Of a DNA stretch of 64,000 nt, positions 55,007 through 64,000 are shown piece by piece. The position numbers and the translations under genes were made by a program. Position 1 is the first letter of the stretch. Every line of letters begins with the position of its first letter. The notes beneath the pieces were generated by a model. The model did no database searches, had not been told where the DNA came from, and saw only the letters and a program-made list of their open reading frames with translations. Origin of the DNA: Marinobacterium_A aestuariivivens (GTDB taxonomy: Bacteria > Pseudomonadota > Gammaproteobacteria > Pseudomonadales > Balneatricaceae); contig NZ_JBHSWE010000001.1 in NCBI RefSeq assembly GCF_042661465.1, positions 5,704,001 to 5,768,000 on the forward strand. The letters are read 5' to 3'.

Positions 55007-56619
55007 ATGAAAACCTGTGGAGAAGTACTGGTCGAGCTGCTGGAAGGCTACGGTATCGATACCGTTTTCGGCATTCCCGGCGTTCACACCGTCGAGCTGT
55101 ACCGGGGTCTGCCGAACACCGGCATCCGGCATATCACGCCGCGCCATGAACAGGGCGCCGGCTTCATGGCCGACGGCCATGCCCGCGTGACCGGAAAACC
55201 CGGGGTCTGCTTTATCATCACCGGCCCCGGGATGACCAATATCGCCACGGCCATGGCCCAGGCCTGTGCCGATTCGATCCCGATGCTGGTGATCTCCAGC
55301 GTCAACCATCGTCACGAACTGGGGCTTGGCGCCGGCCGCCTGCACGAGCTGCCGAATCAGCGCCAACTGATATCCGGCGTTACCGCCTTCAGCCACACGC
55401 TGATGCGCCCGGACGAACTTCCGGCGGTGCTGGCCCGGGCCTTCGCGATCTTCGCAGGTGCACGGCCGCGCCCGGTGCATATCGAGATTCCGCTCGATGT
55501 GATCACCGCACCGGCCGATCACCTGAGCCGCAGTATCCCGGCGCTGCCCGCCCGGCCGGCTCCCTGCCTGGCGTCAACCCGACAGGCGGCCACGCTGTTG
55601 CGCGAAGCGCGGACCCTGGTGCTACTCGGCGGCGGTTGTGCCGACGCCGCCGCCGTCGCTCGGGATCTCGTCGAAACCCTGGATGCGCCGACGTCGCTGA
55701 CCATCAATGCCAAGGGTGTGCTGCCGCCGGGTCATCCACTGTCGCTGGGGAGCAATCAGTCGCTGAAACCGGTGCGAGCTCTGGTGCGCGAAGCCGATGT
55801 GGTGCTGGCGATCGGCACCGAGCTCGGCGAGACCGATTACGACGTGGTCTTCGACGGCGGTTTCGAGATCCCCGGAAAACTGATCCGCATCGATATCGAC
55901 GCCGAGCAGCTGAGCCTCAACTTCAGCGCCGATCTCGCCATCCTCAGCGATGCCGGCCTTGCGATACAGGCCCTGATGGATGCACTGGGCCATGACCGTC
56001 ACAGCAGGAACGGAGCCCGGCGCGTCGCCGAAGTCCGAGCCCGCCTGGACCAGGACTGGCAGCAATCCTTCCGTGCCCAGCAGCGGGTACTGGAGACGGT
56101 GCAGCAGGCGCTGCCCGGCGTCATTATCGCCGGCGACTCGACCCAGCCGGTCTATTCCGGCAACCACCTCTACGAGGCGGTGGAACCGCGTACCTGGTTC
56201 AACTCGTCGACCGGCTACGGCACCCTCGGCTACGGCCTGCCGGCGGCTATCGGCGCCAAACTGGCGCGCCCGGAGCGCCCGGTGGTGGCGCTGATCGGCG
56301 ATGGCGGTATCCAGTTCACGCTGCCGGAGCTCGCCTCGGCGGTCGAAGCCGGCGCGCCGATCATCGTGCTGCTGTGGAACAACAGCGGTTACGGCGAGAT
56401 CAAGCGCTACATGGAAAACCGCGAGATTCCGACCATCGGCGTCGATATCTACACGCCCGACTTCCTCGCCATCGCCCACGGCTTCGGCTGCGATGCCGTT
56501 GCGGCCACCAGCTTCGAGGAACTGCACGACCAGCTGCAGGCGGCGGCCAGTCCAGGCGCCCGACCCTGATCGAAGTGCGGGAAGATGCCGACTTTATCGA
56601 AAGCTTCGGACAGGCCTGA
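55007..56619 (+). CDS. aruI: Thiamine-diphosphate-dependent 2-ketoarginine decarboxylase, AruI-like (one frameshift)
   Basis: The composite is 537 residues from ATG 55007, with AAGGAG upstream. The plan is that of thiamine-diphosphate enzymes: FGIPGVHTVELYRGL, catalytic Glu in PRHEQGAGFMADGHAR, central domain, and the cofactor motif GDGGIQFTLPELASAVEAG to NNSGYGEIK. The end is in another frame (RRPTLIEVREDADFIESF); one missing base near 56546-56556 explains it. AruI converts 5-guanidino-2-oxopentanoate to 4-guanidinobutyraldehyde. Its neighbours (an ALDH and guanidinobutyrase) make this the best assignment. The transaminase aruH is not in the window. Confidence 0.82.
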
Positions 56620-56635
56620 GACTGTGGAGATCAAG

Positions 56636-58080
56636 ATGTACGATAAGCTCTTTATCAACGGCGACTGGATCGCCCCCGAAACCGCAAACACCCTGGCGAT
56701 CATCAATCCGTCGACCGAGCAGGTCATTGCAGACGTCGCCGCCGGCACGGCGAGGGATGTCGACCGGGCCGTCGCGGCCGCGAAAACGGCGCTGTGCGAC
56801 TGGCGCCGGGTCAGCGGTGCCGAACGCGCAGGCTACCTGCGCGCCATCGCCCGCGAAATAGAGTCCCGTGCCGGCGAACTCGCGACGCTGTCGTCACGCA
56901 ATAACGGCAAGCCCCTGTTCGAAGCCGAGATCGATATCGCCGATGCCATCGCGACCTGGGACTACTATGCCGGGCTGGCCGAACGACTCGACGCTCGCCA
57001 GAATGCCGAAGTGCCGCTGGCGATGCCGGGCTACAGCGCCCGCACCCGGCTGGAGCCGGCCGGCGTCGTCGGCCTGATCGTGCCCTGGAACTTCCCGTTC
57101 GTCACCACCGCCTGGAAGGTGGCCCCGGCCCTGGCTGCCGGCTGTACCGCGGTGCTCAAGCCTTCGGAAGTGACGCCGCTGATCGAACTGGAGCTGGGCA
57201 ATATCGCGCAGAAAGTCGGCCTGCCGGCCGGGGTACTGAATATCGTCTGCGGTACCGGCGCCGAGGTCGGCGCAGCCCTGACCTCCCACCCCGACATCGA
57301 CAAGATCTCCTTCACCGGCAGCAACCGGGTCGGCGAGATCGTGATGCAGAGCGCAGCGAAGCAGGTCAAGGGGTGAGCCTCGAGCTTGGCGGCAAATCGC
57401 CGATGCTGGTGTTCGAGGACGCCGACCTCGAACAGGCCTGTGACTGGATCATCGGCGGCATCTTCTACAATGCCGGCCAGATGTGCTCGGCCACCTCGCG
57501 GCTGCTGGTGCACGAGCGCATCGCGCCGCAACTGCTCGAACGGCTGAAGGCCGCGGCCGAGTCACTGCGACTCGGCGACGCTTTCGACAACGATGTTCAG
57601 ATGGGGCCACTGACGAGCCGGTCTCAGCTTGACACCGTGCTCGGCTATATCGAGCACGGGCGCGCCGAAGGATTGACGCTGCTGACCGGCGGACAGCGTG
57701 CCGGGGGCTTCGACAAGGGGTATTTCGTCGAGCCGACGATCTTCGTCGACGTGCCGGCCGACTCGAGACTCTGGCGCGAGGAGATCTTCGGCCCTGTACT
57801 CTGCGCCCGTACCTTCGCGAGCGAAGACGAGGCGATCGCACTGGCCAACGACAGCGACTTCGGCCTCGCCGCCGGCATCATCAGCGGCGATCCGGACCGA
57901 TCCCGGCGCGTGGCCGAGCAACTGCAGGCCGGCCATATCTGGATCAACAGCCTGCAGCTGGTCTGCCCCGAGACCTCCTGGGGCGGCTTCAAGCGCAGCG
58001 GCATCGGCCGCGAATTGGGGCCCTGGGGGCTGTCCGCCTATCTCGAGGTCAAGCATATCACCCGGCCTCTCGATGCCTGA
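56636..58080 (+). CDS. Aldehyde dehydrogenase, probable 4-guanidinobutyraldehyde dehydrogenase (one frameshift)
   Basis: The composite is 481 residues from ATG 56636. NAD(P)-binding motifs IVPWNFPFVTTAWKVAPAL and FTGSNRVGEIVMQS are followed by the Glu loop LELGGKSP and the catalytic Cys in NAGQMCSATSR. The break is at GGGG 57370-57373; one more G joins KQVKG to VSLELGG. It resembles betaine-aldehyde/aminoaldehyde dehydrogenases. Placed directly after aruI, it should oxidise 4-guanidinobutyraldehyde to 4-guanidinobutyrate, the substrate of the gbuA product upstream. KauB plays that role in pseudomonads. Confidence 0.87.
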
Positions 58081-58264
58081 CGGGCAGGCAGGGTGTCCAT
58101 AACGGATGCCCGCCTGCCGCTGCACGGCAGACCCGCAACGGCTCCCTGACTCACTCCATTGCACGGCGGCGCCACCGGGACTCCGGATCTCGATTAAACT
58201 GTCCGTTAAGCCCTGCACGACACCATCATGGGACTATTCGCAACGGACTGGGGGTCTCCTGCCA

Positions 58265-59889
58265 ATGAACGCCTTAAACAACCTGTCGTTTCGCACCAAG
58301 CTGACGCTTCCCATTCTGATCATCGCCGTGATACTGCTGATCATCGCACTGCTTGGTATCAGCGTGAGCCGTTCGCTGACAGCCAGTGCCGAGCGTCTCG
58401 GTCACCGGTACCTCCCGGCCGTCGATGTGCTGATACAGGCCGATCGCGATCTGTACCAGGCGCAGGTCGCCGAGCGCAGCCTGGTCTTCATGGGCCGGAA
58501 CAGCAGCGACTACGCAGCCCTTATACAGCAGCACGAAGAGAATATCGGCCAGGCACTGGAACGGGTGAATCGCTTCGCCAGCCTGATGGATGACGCCGAA
58601 GTGCAGGCACTGGTCTCGCAGTTTCGCAACCGCTTCCAGACCTGGCAGGCCACGACCCGATCGATCGTCGGTCAGGCCGGCAGCAATGCCGCGGCCCTCA
58701 GCTTCGGGCGCGGCGCTCAGGAGTTCGGCGCGATGCGGGACCTGCTCGACCAACTGACGGAGATGACCGAGCTGGAAGCCGACCGGCAGGTGGCCGGGGC
58801 CGAACGGCTGTCATCCCGCGGCATCGGCCTGCAACTCGCGGCACTGGCGTTCGGACTGCTGGTCTGCCTGCTGTTGGCCTGGCAGTTCCCGCGCGTCGTG
58901 ACACGGCCGTTGAAGCAGATACTGGCGAGGATTGTCGATATCGGCCAGGGCGACGGCGACCTGACCGCCCGCGTCGGGCTCGAGCGGCGGGACGAACTGG
59001 GTCAGCTGGCCCGGGGCTGGACGACTTCCTCACCAAGCTGCAGGGCATCATCGGCCAGGCCAAGGGTACTTCGACCCAGGTCGCGGTCTCGGCCGAACAG
59101 CTCTCGCGCATCACCGAAAAGACGACCGGCAACGTGCGCGACCAGCACAGTGCGATCGATCAGGTGGCCACCGCCGTCAACGAGATGTCCGCGTCGGTAC
59201 AGCAGGTTGCGCAAAGTGCCGGCGAGGCCGCCCAGTCCGCCCGCCAGGCCAACCGGGATACAGGCCGTGGCCAGCAGGTCGTCAACGAGACGATCGATGC
59301 CATCGCCCAGCTGGCCGACGATGTCGACCGCGCCGCGGACGCCATGCGCGAGGTGGAACAGGACAGCGGGAGTATCGGCCTGGTGCTGGACGTGATCCGC
59401 AACATCGCCGATCAGACCAACCTGCTGGCGCTGAACGCCGCCATCGAGGCGGCGCGGGCCGGCGAACATGGCCGCGGCTTCGCCGTCGTCGCCGACGAGG
59501 TTCGCAGCCTCGCCAGCCGCACCCAGCAATCGACCGAGGAGATCCGCCAGACCATCGAGAAACTGCAGAACGGTACCCAGAGTGCGGTGCTGGTGATGGA
59601 ACAGGGACAGACGCGGGCGCGCGGCAGCGTCGAGCAGGCCGGCCAGGCCGGCGAAGCCCTGGCCGCCATCGCCGCGGCCATTGCCTCGATCAGCGACATG
59701 AACACCCAGATCGCCACCGCCTCGGAACAGCAGAGTGCCGTCACGGAGGAGATCAACCGCAACATCCACCAGATCAGCAGCCTCTCGACACAAAGCGCCG
59801 AAGGCGCCCGCCAGGGCAGCGAAGCCACTTCGGAACTCGCCCGCCTCGCCGCCGAGCTGCAGCGGGAAGTCGGGCGTTTCCGCACCTGA
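58265..59889 (+). CDS. Methyl-accepting chemotaxis protein (one frameshift)
   Basis: The composite is 541 residues from ATG 58265. The first helix (LTLPILIIAVILLIIALLGI) and a helical periplasmic bundle (about 35-185) precede a second helix (LALAFGLLVCLLLA type) and HAMP. The signalling tip reads IRNIADQTNLLALNAAIEAA and then RGFAVVADEVRSLASR. The frame break is at GGGG 59013-59016; one G restores LARGLDDFLTKLQGIIGQ. The periplasmic part looks like a four-helix bundle ligand domain. The ligand is unknown. It lies after the arginine cluster, so an amino-acid-related ligand is possible. Confidence 0.87.
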
Positions 59890-60187
59890 TGACCGGTTGC
59901 CGGAACCATTCCCCTGACCAGCCCGAACGCCGCGGCCGGGGGCTCGAGCCTTAAGCGTTAGCGGCGCCACCATCATCAGCTGCGCTATCGAGGCGCCCGA
60001 TAGTAGGGGAAGGTCACGAGCAGGTTAATTGCCTTTCCGGTATCGAATGATGACTCGGTGAAGGGAAAAAACTGCGCAACCCTGTCAACCGCTGCGCAAA
60101 AGCGCTAACCCATTCCCGGCCCCCTTTACATACTCATCACAGGCACATTGCCCGTGCCTTGTAATCCAACAACAACAAGGGCTGAAC

Positions 60188-61873
60188 ATGAAAAACAAGC
60201 GATCGCTGTTTTGCCACCTGATGCTGGCACTGACGACTTTGACCTTGACGGGGCTCGCCTCGGCGGAGAACGAAAAACCGAACATTCTGCTGATCGTGGC
60301 CGATGACCTCGGCTATTCCGATATAGGCGCCTTCGGCGGTGAAATCGAAACGCCCAATCTCGATGCGCTCGCAGAGTCTGGCGTCCGGCTGACAAGCTTC
60401 CATACCGCGCCGACCTGTTCGCCAACCCGCGCCATGCTCTTAAGTGGCACGGACAGCCATCAGGCGGGACTCGGCAACATGGCCGAACTGCTTCAACCCG
60501 AGCAGCAGGGCAAACCCGGCTACGAGGGCTACCTGAATACGTCGGTTGCAACGCTGCCGGAGATCCTGCACGACGCCGGCTACAACACCTACATGGTAGG
60601 CAAGTGGCACCTCGGTCGTACCGAAGACAAAAGCCCCGCTGCCCGCGGTTTCGATAAGTCCTTTGCGCTGATCCAGGGTGGCGCCAGCCATTTCGACGAC
60701 CAAAGGGCCATCATCAGTGTCGATCCAAAGGCGATCTATCGCGACAACGGCAAGAGCGTCGAACTGCCCGAAGGATTCTTCTCATCCGATTTCTATACCA
60801 ACCGGATGATTCGCTACATCGAGGAAGATATCACGCAGGATAAACCCTTCTTCGCCTATGTCGCCTATACGGCACCGCACTGGCCCTTGCAGGCGCCCGA
60901 TACCTATTTGCAGAAATACCAGGGGCGCTACGACGAGGGCTACGAAGCGATCCGGACGGCGCGGCTGAAACGCATGAAGCAAATGGGCCTGATAGACGAG
61001 GCGGTCAACGCCAACACCCCCTTGACGCAGCTGCCCCGTTGGGAGGAGCTGAGCGATGAGCAGAAGCGCATCGAAGCGCGCCGTATGGAAGTCTACGCCG
61101 CCATGGTGGATAACATGGACCACAACATCGGCCGCCTGCTGACCTGGCTGGAAGAACAGGGGAAACTGGACAATACCGTCATCCTGTTCATGTCGGATAA
61201 CGGGGCCGACGGCAACAGCCCCGAAGTACTGCCCGGCAACCGTGAATGGTTCGCAAGCGAATACGACAATAGCTTCGAGAACATGGGTCGACGCGACTCC
61301 TATATCTGGTACGGTGCCCAGTGGGGACAGGTCAGCGCTACGCCCTTCCCCCTGTTCAAGGGTTTTACCTCCCAGGGCGGCATCGTGACGCCGGCCATCG
61401 TCCGGCTGCCGCAGCAGACCCACGGCGGCAGAATCGACGACTCCTTCATCAGCGTCATGGATGTATTGCCAACCTTCCTGGACGTGGCCGACATTGTACC
61501 GCCGCAGTCGCCCTATAACGGCCGCGACATCCACCCGCTTCAGGGACGTTCTTTTCTGGATACCGGCAAGGATCAGCAGGCGCGCGCGATCGGCTGGGAG
61601 CTTTTCGGTCGCTCGGCGATCCGCAAGGGCGACTGGAAGATCCGCTTGCTGGAGCAGCCGTACGGCAATGGCGATTGGGCCCTGTACAATCTCAAGGAGG
61701 ATCCCACCGAAGGCGTCAACCTGGCACAGCAGCATCCGGAGAAGCTGGCCGAACTGATCGGTGAATGGGAAGGCTATATCGAGCGAAACGGTGTATTCCC
61801 GTCCGACCCGCAGCAGATGAAGAAGATCGGTTACAGCTTTACCACCTGTCTATTCGAGCGCTGTGTCGAATAA
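60188..61873 (+). CDS. atsA: Arylsulfatase, AtsA-like, exported
   Basis: This encodes 561 residues with a signal peptide to about Ala26. Metal residues Asp39-Asp40 (IVADDLGYSD), the formylglycine signature CSPTR at 77-81 (Cys77) and Lys139/His141 (MVGKWHLG) are intact, as is FMSDNGADG. The sequence plan (HWPLQAP, YAAMVDNMDHNIG, WELFGRSAIRKGDWK) closely follows Pseudomonas AtsA, which lacks a signal peptide in its annotated form. It hydrolyses sulfate esters to release sulfate. It needs a formylglycine-generating system that is not in this window. The following genes are an AraC regulator and a multiheme cytochrome. Confidence 0.9.
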   Translation: MKNKRSLFCHLMLALTTLTLTGLASAENEKPNILLIVADDLGYSDIGAFGGEIETPNLDALAESGVRLTSFHTAPTCSPTRAMLLSGTDSHQAGLGNMAELLQPEQQGKPGYEGYLNTSVATLPEILHDAGYNTYMVGKWHLGRTEDKSPAARGFDKSFALIQGGASHFDDQRAIISVDPKAIYRDNGKSVELPEGFFSSDFYTNRMIRYIEEDITQDKPFFAYVAYTAPHWPLQAPDTYLQKYQGRYDEGYEAIRTARLKRMKQMGLIDEAVNANTPLTQLPRWEELSDEQKRIEARRMEVYAAMVDNMDHNIGRLLTWLEEQGKLDNTVILFMSDNGADGNSPEVLPGNREWFASEYDNSFENMGRRDSYIWYGAQWGQVSATPFPLFKGFTSQGGIVTPAIVRLPQQTHGGRIDDSFISVMDVLPTFLDVADIVPPQSPYNGRDIHPLQGRSFLDTGKDQQARAIGWELFGRSAIRKGDWKIRLLEQPYGNGDWALYNLKEDPTEGVNLAQQHPEKLAELIGEWEGYIERNGVFPSDPQQMKKIGYSFTTCLFERCVE

Positions 61874-61913
61874 ACGATTTAACGCAGACGGGGTCGCGAC
61901 CGGGCCCCGTCGT

Positions 61914-62849
61914 TCAGCGGCCGACGCCAGTGACAATGCGACGACTCAGCGTTTCGGAGGGCGTTTCGCCGAAACGCTCCCGGTAAAGCTTGGTGAAATG
62001 ACTGGGATGGGTGAAGCCAAAACGAAACGCCAATTCGCCGATGCTGCAGTCTGGCTGCTGGCGGAGCAGTTCGTGGACACGCTCGAGTTTCCTTTCGCAG
62101 ATGTAGCGTGCTGGCGACGTATCAAGGAACTGCCGGAAACCCTGCTCGAGCGAGCGGCGGCTGCAACCGGCAACCTTGACCAGATCGGCGACCGAGGGGG
62201 TACCGTCCAGATTGTCCATTACCCAGTCAACGCAGCGTTTCAGTTGCAACGGCAGAATCGCCGGGATGCCGATACTTGCCGCTTCGATCTGCTCGGCGAT
62301 CGCCTGGATAAGAAGACGTTCCCAGTGACGCTGCATCTCATCCGAGAGGACCCCGCTGTTTATGCAATGCTGAACGGAAATGCAGTGCAGAAGATTGAAC
62401 ATGGACAGCGCGGCCGGATCGCCCGCTGAAAACTTCAACTCCCGCTGCGAATGGCGGCCGGTGATAACGGACCGCTCGAAGGTCGCCACAATGGCGGTGG
62501 TACCCACCTGCCATACGAGGTCCACCTCATGACCGGGTAGCGCCAGCAACAATTCATTCGGTTCCAGTCGCTTTCCAAGCGTCAGAACTTCCAGCGCGCC
62601 GGTGAGCGGCATAATCAGATGACAGCCGCTCAAAGGACCGGAACAGACCTGAACTTTTCCGGACCAGCCAGCGCCGAACAGGTAGGAGCCACCGAGAGAT
62701 TGCTGCGTGACAACGGTGTTTCCGGTACGGGAACGTGACAGCGGCCTCAATTCGCGCGGGTCAATGCGCGTGTTGAGAAACCGTTGAACCTCCTGGTAGT
62801 CAGGCGAATTAAGATACTGATTATGAGAAAAAGGAATCGAATTGATCAT
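61914..62849 (-). CDS. AraC-family transcriptional regulator
   Basis: This encodes 311 residues. The C-terminal AraC DNA-binding domain includes PSVADLVKVAGCSRRSLEQGFRQFLDTSPARYI, then CSIGELAFRFGFTHPSHFTKLYRERFGETPSETL. The N-terminal part resembles AraC_binding_2-type domains of regulators of aromatic or alkane catabolism (such as AlkS/FeaR-like members). It is convergent with atsA and divergent from the multiheme cytochrome gene, and may control either. Confidence 0.87.
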   Translation of the reverse strand: MINSIPFSHNQYLNSPDYQEVQRFLNTRIDPRELRPLSRSRTGNTVVTQQSLGGSYLFGAGWSGKVQVCSGPLSGCHLIMPLTGALEVLTLGKRLEPNELLLALPGHEVDLVWQVGTTAIVATFERSVITGRHSQRELKFSAGDPAALSMFNLLHCISVQHCINSGVLSDEMQRHWERLLIQAIAEQIEAASIGIPAILPLQLKRCVDWVMDNLDGTPSVADLVKVAGCSRRSLEQGFRQFLDTSPARYICERKLERVHELLRQQPDCSIGELAFRFGFTHPSHFTKLYRERFGETPSETLSRRIVTGVGR

Positions 62850-63006
62850 ATGGGAAGCTTCTTAGTCGTTTTATTAGTATTCAAGCAATAAACGTACCTT
62901 AGTCGTGCAACGTGCGACGGCACGAGTTGAGCAGAGTTCACCGAGTCGTCAACGGCTCTCCCACTTCCGGATTCACGATCTGGACAAAGAGTGGCGTAAA
63001 GAACCG

Positions 63007-64000
63007 ATGGAATTTGACCATATGATAACGAACCTGTTGCTGTTCTTGATGCTACTGTCAGGCCTGATGTCCAATGCCGATGCCCAGCCCGCTTCGGGCT
63101 GTATTGGCTGCCACCCGGAGCAAAGTCGCGATTGGTCCCGCTCCCAGCATGCGGTCTCGATGCAGCGGCCAACCGAAGCCAGCGTACTGGGCGATTTCAA
63201 CGAGGCTCGCTATCTCGACGCCGAAATAGAAGCGCTGTTTACGTACGACGATAATGGCTATCGGGTCCGATTGACCGAACAGGGACAAACCTCGGACTGG
63301 AGGATTCGCTATACCTTTGGGGTATATCCGCTGCAACAGTACCTGTTCGATATCGGCGAAGGTAAGTTGCAGGCATTGAATATTGCCTGGGACACCCGTC
63401 CGGCCACTTCGGGAGGACAGCGCTGGTTCCGTCTCGATGATCCAGCCTCCAATCCATCCAATGTTGCAATTCACTGGCGGGGCATCTACCAAAACTGGAA
63501 CAGCCAGTGTGCCGACTGCCACTCCAGTGGCGTAGAGAAAGCCTACGATGCCGGGCAAGACCGCTACGCAACGCGATTTACCGAAGTCATGGTGGGCTGC
63601 ACTGCCTGCCATGAACAGGCACTGTCGCATGCAGAAGCTGCCTGGGCGGGAAAACGCCTGCCTGCCGGCAACGATCTCGCCACCAGAGGCAGCTGGCTGA
63701 CCGGCACCGATATCACGGTCCCCCGCCACCAGGGCCCGACGTCGAGTCCCCTGCAGGTCAGGAGCTGCGGTCGCTGCCATTCGTTACGCACCAAGCTGAA
63801 AGACAGTACGGGCGGACTGATGCATGATCAGTACTCTCTGTCCCGACTCGATGAACCACTGTACTTCCCGGACGGCCGTGTTCGGGAAGAGGTGTTCATC
63901 CTCGGCTCCTTCATGCAAAGCAGGATGTATCAGGCAGGCGTGGTCTGCGGTAACTGTCACGACCCCCATTCCGGCAAGACGATCCTGGAGGGCAATGCGC
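63007..64000 (+). CDS. Multiheme cytochrome c, N-terminal part (gene runs off the window)
   Basis: The plus-strand frame is open from ATG 63007 to the end of the window (331 codons). A signal peptide follows ITNLLLFLMLLSGLMSNADA; ATG 63022 is an alternative start. Five CXXCH haem motifs are visible: CIGCH, CADCH, CTACH, CGRCH and CGNCH, plus further His residues for axial ligands. The protein is periplasmic. The spacing of haem sites and segments such as WRGIYQNWNSQCADCHSSG suit octahaem-type cytochromes, often extended by TPR repeats. It is partial, so the haem total and function are unknown. Confidence 0.85.
   Translation, partial: MEFDHMITNLLLFLMLLSGLMSNADAQPASGCIGCHPEQSRDWSRSQHAVSMQRPTEASVLGDFNEARYLDAEIEALFTYDDNGYRVRLTEQGQTSDWRIRYTFGVYPLQQYLFDIGEGKLQALNIAWDTRPATSGGQRWFRLDDPASNPSNVAIHWRGIYQNWNSQCADCHSSGVEKAYDAGQDRYATRFTEVMVGCTACHEQALSHAEAAWAGKRLPAGNDLATRGSWLTGTDITVPRHQGPTSSPLQVRSCGRCHSLRTKLKDSTGGLMHDQYSLSRLDEPLYFPDGRVREEVFILGSFMQSRMYQAGVVCGNCHDPHSGKTILEGNA

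Overview
The window looks like a chromosomal segment of a G+C-rich gammaproteobacterium of the Pseudomonadales/Oceanospirillales type. The evidence is a hexR/zwf-pgl-eda Entner-Doudoroff locus beside a GltR/GtrS-type two-component system and a Glt-type sugar ABC transporter, a NosP-NahK pair next to an AgmR-type regulator and a PQQ-associated CXXCW protein, a MoxR/DUF58/TgpA operon, an hmgA-fahA-maiA operon and a Pseudomonas-type arginine transaminase branch. No rRNA, tRNA, CRISPR array, phage or transposase gene was seen. Only small non-coding repeats are present.

Layout: 1-2.3 kb, partial MFS gene, lipoprotein and aldo/keto reductase. 2.3-6.8 kb, Glt-type sugar ABC transporter (minus strand). 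7-8.4 kb, psuG and a small protein. 9.2-13.3 kb, Baeyer-Villiger monooxygenase, alpha/beta hydrolase and AraC regulator. 13.5-20.1 kb, gtrS-gltR, hexR and zwf-pgl-eda. 20.2-31 kb, small proteins followed by a signalling island (CXXCW protein, AgmR-like regulator, tandem receiver, NahK, NosP, MCP). 31.3-41.9 kb, housekeeping genes (YgjP-type hydrolase, UDG-like protein, TgpA/DUF58/MoxR, GGDEF-EAL, SlyD, DUF1835, endonuclease I). 42-45.6 kb, a hairpin-rich gap, two paralogous small Cys proteins and a CPA1 antiporter with a cNMP domain. 45.8-50.8 kb, homogentisate catabolism with a MarR regulator. 50.8-58.1 kb, 2-ketoarginine catabolism under a probable sigma-54 promoter. 58.3-64 kb, MCP, arylsulfatase, AraC regulator and the 5' part of a multiheme cytochrome c.

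The genes form coherent pathways. Sugar uptake feeds zwf-pgl-eda, with HexR-like operators at both divergent promoters. The MarR-type regulator has palindromic sites at its own intergenic region and one directly behind the hmgA -10 box. The arginine cluster (2-ketoarginine decarboxylase, aldehyde dehydrogenase, guanidinobutyrase) has a near-consensus -24/-12 promoter and two repeated upstream sites beside a divergent PAS-AAA-Fis activator gene.

Two cautions matter. Fifteen genes carry 21 apparent frameshifts, each explained by one or two missing bases, mostly in G/C runs; this looks like unpolished long-read consensus rather than gene decay, so I annotate full-length composites. Separately, three places show divergent ~150-170 bp partial tandem duplications of gene ends (gltF/gltG junction, gtrS 5' end, agmR 3' end). 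These contain substitutions and look biological.
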